Assembly (NCBI RefSeq): GCF_019578655.1
Contig: NC_063261.1
Coordinates: 20,957,626-21,021,625 of the forward strand
Origin: Ricinus communis
Lineage: Eukaryota > Streptophyta > Magnoliopsida > Malpighiales > Euphorbiaceae
Direction: 5' to 3'
DNA: 64,000 nucleotides
Notes under the pieces: generated by a model
Seen by the model: the letters and a program-made list of their open reading frames with translations, nothing else
The model's database searches: none
Told to the model about the DNA's origin: nothing
Shown: positions 60,741-64,000 of the stretch, one piece after another
Layout of the letters: every line of letters begins with the position of its first letter
Position numbering within the stretch: position 1 is the stretch's first letter
Made by a program: the position numbers and the translations under genes

Positions 60741-61972
60741 AGAGTGAAAATCCACTTATGAGAATGAATAGTCATTGAAAACAAGAGAACAGCCTTTTTT
60801 GTTTCTCTTTATATATAATAAGAATATAAAAACTGAAGTGGCTTAATGGCCGACAATGGACATATACCATAAGAATAAGATATTTGAGTTGAATCTCCAA
60901 TCTGAAAATTACCCTCAAATTGGAAACTATTCAGGTTCACTTATTACATCCACATTCCTTTATGCTATTTTACGATTTGAGTTTACATGTGAGGGTTCTC
61001 TATTTAAGTAAAAAACTTTAATATATATTATGAAACATTCTCATGATTGTATTTGCATTTCACATAAATAATATATATATGCACCTTAGGTTATATTGAT
61101 ACGTTAAGAAAAGTATTTGTTGTATTGAACAACTAAATTATATATATATTATTCATGTAATATTTAAAAGGTTTACCTTTTACACATTAGAACTTATTTA
61201 TTAAACTTTGAAATAGTTGATATATCCATCAATTAAAAAGTATAAATCAAACACATTATAAGAGGTATATTATGAGATCCATGTAAAAGAAAAAACAGAA
61301 ATTCTTGATATATAAATCTTCTTTTTCTTTTTATATGTATGCTTAATTTCTAATATATAAAATTTTTATTTTGGGATGCGTACTTACTTTTAACACATGA
61401 AATTCAAGTTTATACGTAATTTATAGTTTTTTCTATTAATTTATTGATTCATAAGTTGCATTTCTGATTAACACTGACTCTAATCCTAAAAAAAAGTACA
61501 TTAATTAATAAATAGTTTTCTAATTAGATAATAACACTAATTCTATCCTAAGAAATAGTATAATAATTGTAATTCTAGAAAATAATATTTTATATTATAT
61601 TTTTAATATTATATTTAATAGTAAATTAATCTTTAATTATATAATAAAATTTTAACTCTAAAAATAGTAATGTTAATTATATTGATATATTAATTTATAT
61701 AATATTAAAATTAATTAATTAATAATTTAGTATTATTGCATTAATAAAATTTTAGAATTTTAAAAATATTAAGAAGATTTAGAAATAGTTAGCTTGTTAT
61801 TATTTTTAAAATTTTATAAATTAATATTAAATATTAGAAAATTTATTAAATTGTATCTATCAATTTAATTTTATAATTAAAATAATAATAAAGGCCGTGT
61901 AATACATAAATAAATGACTAGTTATAATTAAAGCCACAAACAAAAAAGAAGCCCAAATCAAACTACTATGAG

Positions 61973-62204
61973 TGAGTTTGGTATAGAATTTAAAAAACAC
62001 TTTTAAAATTTTCATTTTCATTTTGATCAATTTTTTAAATTTTAAAAATTATTTTTGTAAAAAGCAAGTGAATAGATGCTTTTTCCAAAAACAGGTCTGA
62101 GAAAAAAGTTTATAAAAAAATTAAAATTAAATATATTTAATAAAAAAATTTGCAAACCTGTTTTTTAAACACCCTATCGCAATCTCAAACATACCCAAAA
62201 TGGT
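61973..62204. mobile_element. MITE-like relic (weak)
   Basis: The left end has gagtttggtatagaattt followed by aaaaaacac. The right end, on the reverse strand, has ggtatgtttgagattgcg followed by gtgtttaaaaaacag. The pairing is imperfect. The interior is AT-rich and non-coding. The shape resembles hAT-like MITEs common in dicots. Confidence 0.35.
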
Positions 62205-63153
62205 TCAGTTCAGTTTAAGTTCTAATCATTGTTCGTATTTGGTTCCATTTGATCTTACTTTTAGAAACTTCGGTTAATTTAGTTTAACTCAAATAATCAT
62301 AGTTTATTAGTACTTTTGATAGTTGATAGTCGATAATTTATTCATATAAGTGTTTGATAAATATTTTTAGTAGTTGCTGTTAGTTTGTAAAATAACCAAT
62401 ATAGATATGCTTTATATTTAAATTATAATATATAAAAAAATATAAAGAAAAATACTATGGAAAACTATTGTTCATGTGTATAATGCGATTAATATACAAC
62501 TGTAAAAAGATATTATAACAGAGTATTTAAGTTTTTCTTATCTATATGTATATTTATAAGTTGATCCTAGATATTAGATAAAATTGATAAGTCAATATAA
62601 AAATGAAAAAAAAATACTATTTCAGAATTGATTTTGAATAAATATTGATTATTGTAATATTTTTTTCCCTTTTTATGGTTTTGAAATTTTATGATATTAT
62701 ATTTTTGAGGTCTGTGGGAATTTTTTCACATTGTATTGAGAGATGTAGAATATTTGTATTTATTGGCTTGGGGAATTAATTCTCTCAATATCATGTTTTC
62801 CCTATTAAGAATTTTATTAAAAAAGAATCTATTATTTATAAAATAAAGATAAATATAAAAATGCATTTGAGATAAACATAAATAAAATCATTGATGTGTT
62901 CTGAATAAAAATGAAAAATTACATATTGTAAAAAAAAATAGAATTTAAAGAAAATAATTTTAATAATTAATAAAAAATAATTTCACTAGTTGGCCAAAAG
63001 CTCTTAGAAAGAGTTAATTCTATTGACTGTTATTTTAGTTTAAATCGATTAGCAGCAATTGATATTAAATCCTCATCAAATAGATTTTGTTCTGCTATCA
63101 AATGTAAATCAACTAACGCAATTAGTCTCAACAATTTAACCATACACTCTGAA

Positions 63154-63786
63154 GGTGTTTGGTTTAGAGATTTAATGCAGTTGATAGTTGTTTCGTACTG
63201 AACAGTTATAAAAGCGTTTGGTAAAAACTTAAAAAAACAGCTGATAGTTGATTTAGTTTCAATTAGCTGCTAATTGTATCAGCTCTATTTGAGAGCTTTT
63301 TTTATTAGCTGATAGCTAATTTGATTTTTATTTATTTATTTAGACAATATTATCCTTATTAAAACTTAATAATAATAATTTATTTTAAGTTGATTTCATA
63401 TAATTAAATTTTTATATTTTATAGTAAATAACTATTATTTTAAAATTATTTTTAATAGTTAAATAATTATAATATTTATAATTATGATATTTGAAATTAA
63501 AATTTCTATTAGTAGAACTTAAATTTAAATATCTACTTTTAAAATAATTTTGACGAATATTTCTAATATTAATTGAGCTAAAAAAATTAATTATAATATT
63601 TTTAATTATTATAAATTATTGTTATCAATTTATGTCATTAAATATAATATGATAAAATAAAAAATATTTAACAATAAATTAGACCTTCAATAGTTATTTA
63701 ACATACTAACAACAACCGCTAATAAAATGTTACAAAATAATTTAATTTATCAGCTACCAACTACATTGATCAGCCGAATCAAACAG
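63154..63786. mobile_element. hAT-like MITE relic with terminal inverted repeats
   Basis: The left terminus (63155-63190, beginning gtgtttggtttag) and the reverse complement of the right terminus (63751-63786, beginning ctgtttgattcgg) match at 24 of 36 positions. The innermost parts are most alike (agttgatagttg against agttggtagctg). Flanking 8-mers actctgaa (63146-63153) and actctcta (63787-63794) agree at 6 of 8, as for a decayed 8-bp target duplication. The 0.6-kb AT-rich interior has no coding capacity. Confidence 0.55.
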
Positions 63787-64000
63787 ACTCTCTAATTATA
63801 TAATAAACTAATGCATAGCCGTTAAGTATAATGTTGTATATAAAATCTATTAATGAATATAGTTATTTATAGTCTTTGTATGCTACGTATATCCGAAATG
63901 TTAGATTATATTATCTATTTGTTCAATATATATAGTCATTGGATAGAACAACTATTAAATATTTTGAATAAAGAAACTGTTAAATATTTGAATGAACATA

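Larger units (their letters stand above)
60153..64000. other. WRKY54/70 upstream region and AT-rich spacer
   Basis: The first 800 bp include a TATA-like box, a long (AT)n array and two W-boxes. Beyond 61000 the sequence is very AT-rich, with two MITE-like relics. No gene is visible to the window end. Confidence 0.55.

Noticed and set aside
1..64000. CRISPR array, prophage, bacterial operon or biosynthetic cluster
   Set aside because: No regularly spaced repeats, and all convincing genes are spliced plant genes of ordinary families.

Overview
This is a plant nuclear window, almost certainly from a dicot. The genes are intron-rich with GT-AG junctions, the spacers are very AT-rich, and the families (U-box, LRR receptor kinase, type-A response regulator, PPR, group III WRKY) are typical of land plants. 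Protein similarity suggests a rosid, perhaps Euphorbiaceae, but I cannot prove a genus. I found no bacterial operon, CRISPR array, rRNA, tRNA or intact autonomous transposon.

Layout: (1) 1-1003, 3' end of an unrecognised + strand gene. (2) 2001-5230, minus, PUB62-like U-box protein, 8 exons. (3) 5821-9606, plus, secretory type I membrane protein with an acidic Trp-rich tail. (4) 12351-15733, minus, PXC2-like LRR receptor kinase. (5) 19648-26060, plus, plant AIMP1/EMAPII-like tRNA-binding protein, 12 exons. (6) 28586-29579, plus, type-A response regulator of the ARR16/17 kind. (7) 30274-30486, minus, 70-residue Cys/His-rich protein. (8) 32284-35535, plus, plastid glycerol-3-phosphate dehydrogenase (GLY1/SFD1), 9 exons. 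(9) 36245-38806, plus, intronless PPR protein. (10) 40083-50623, minus, SCY1-like pseudokinase (CTEXP), 21 exons. (11) 53159-54925, plus, WRKY55-like. (12) 58875-60152, minus, WRKY54/70-like. From 60153 to the end there are AT-rich spacer, a long (AT)n array and MITE-like debris.

Exon models were assembled by hand. At each junction I checked GT/AG, reading-frame phase and family similarity, and every complete model comes out as a whole number of codons.

The order U-box, AIMP1-like, ARR16-like, GLY1, PPR, CTEXP, WRKY55, WRKY54 matches, from memory, Arabidopsis At2g40640 to At2g40750. This looks like a conserved microsyntenic block, with the membrane protein, PXC2-like kinase and small Cys/His protein as extra members. 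The genes do not form one pathway: they cover cytokinin signalling, plastid lipid supply, salicylate/senescence-type WRKY control, tRNA handling and receptor signalling. I saw no wholly new system. The best leads are the 70-residue protein, the ACGT-element cluster upstream of the kinase, the tail-to-tail WRKY pair with W-boxes, and the acidic-Trp tails shared by two unrelated proteins.
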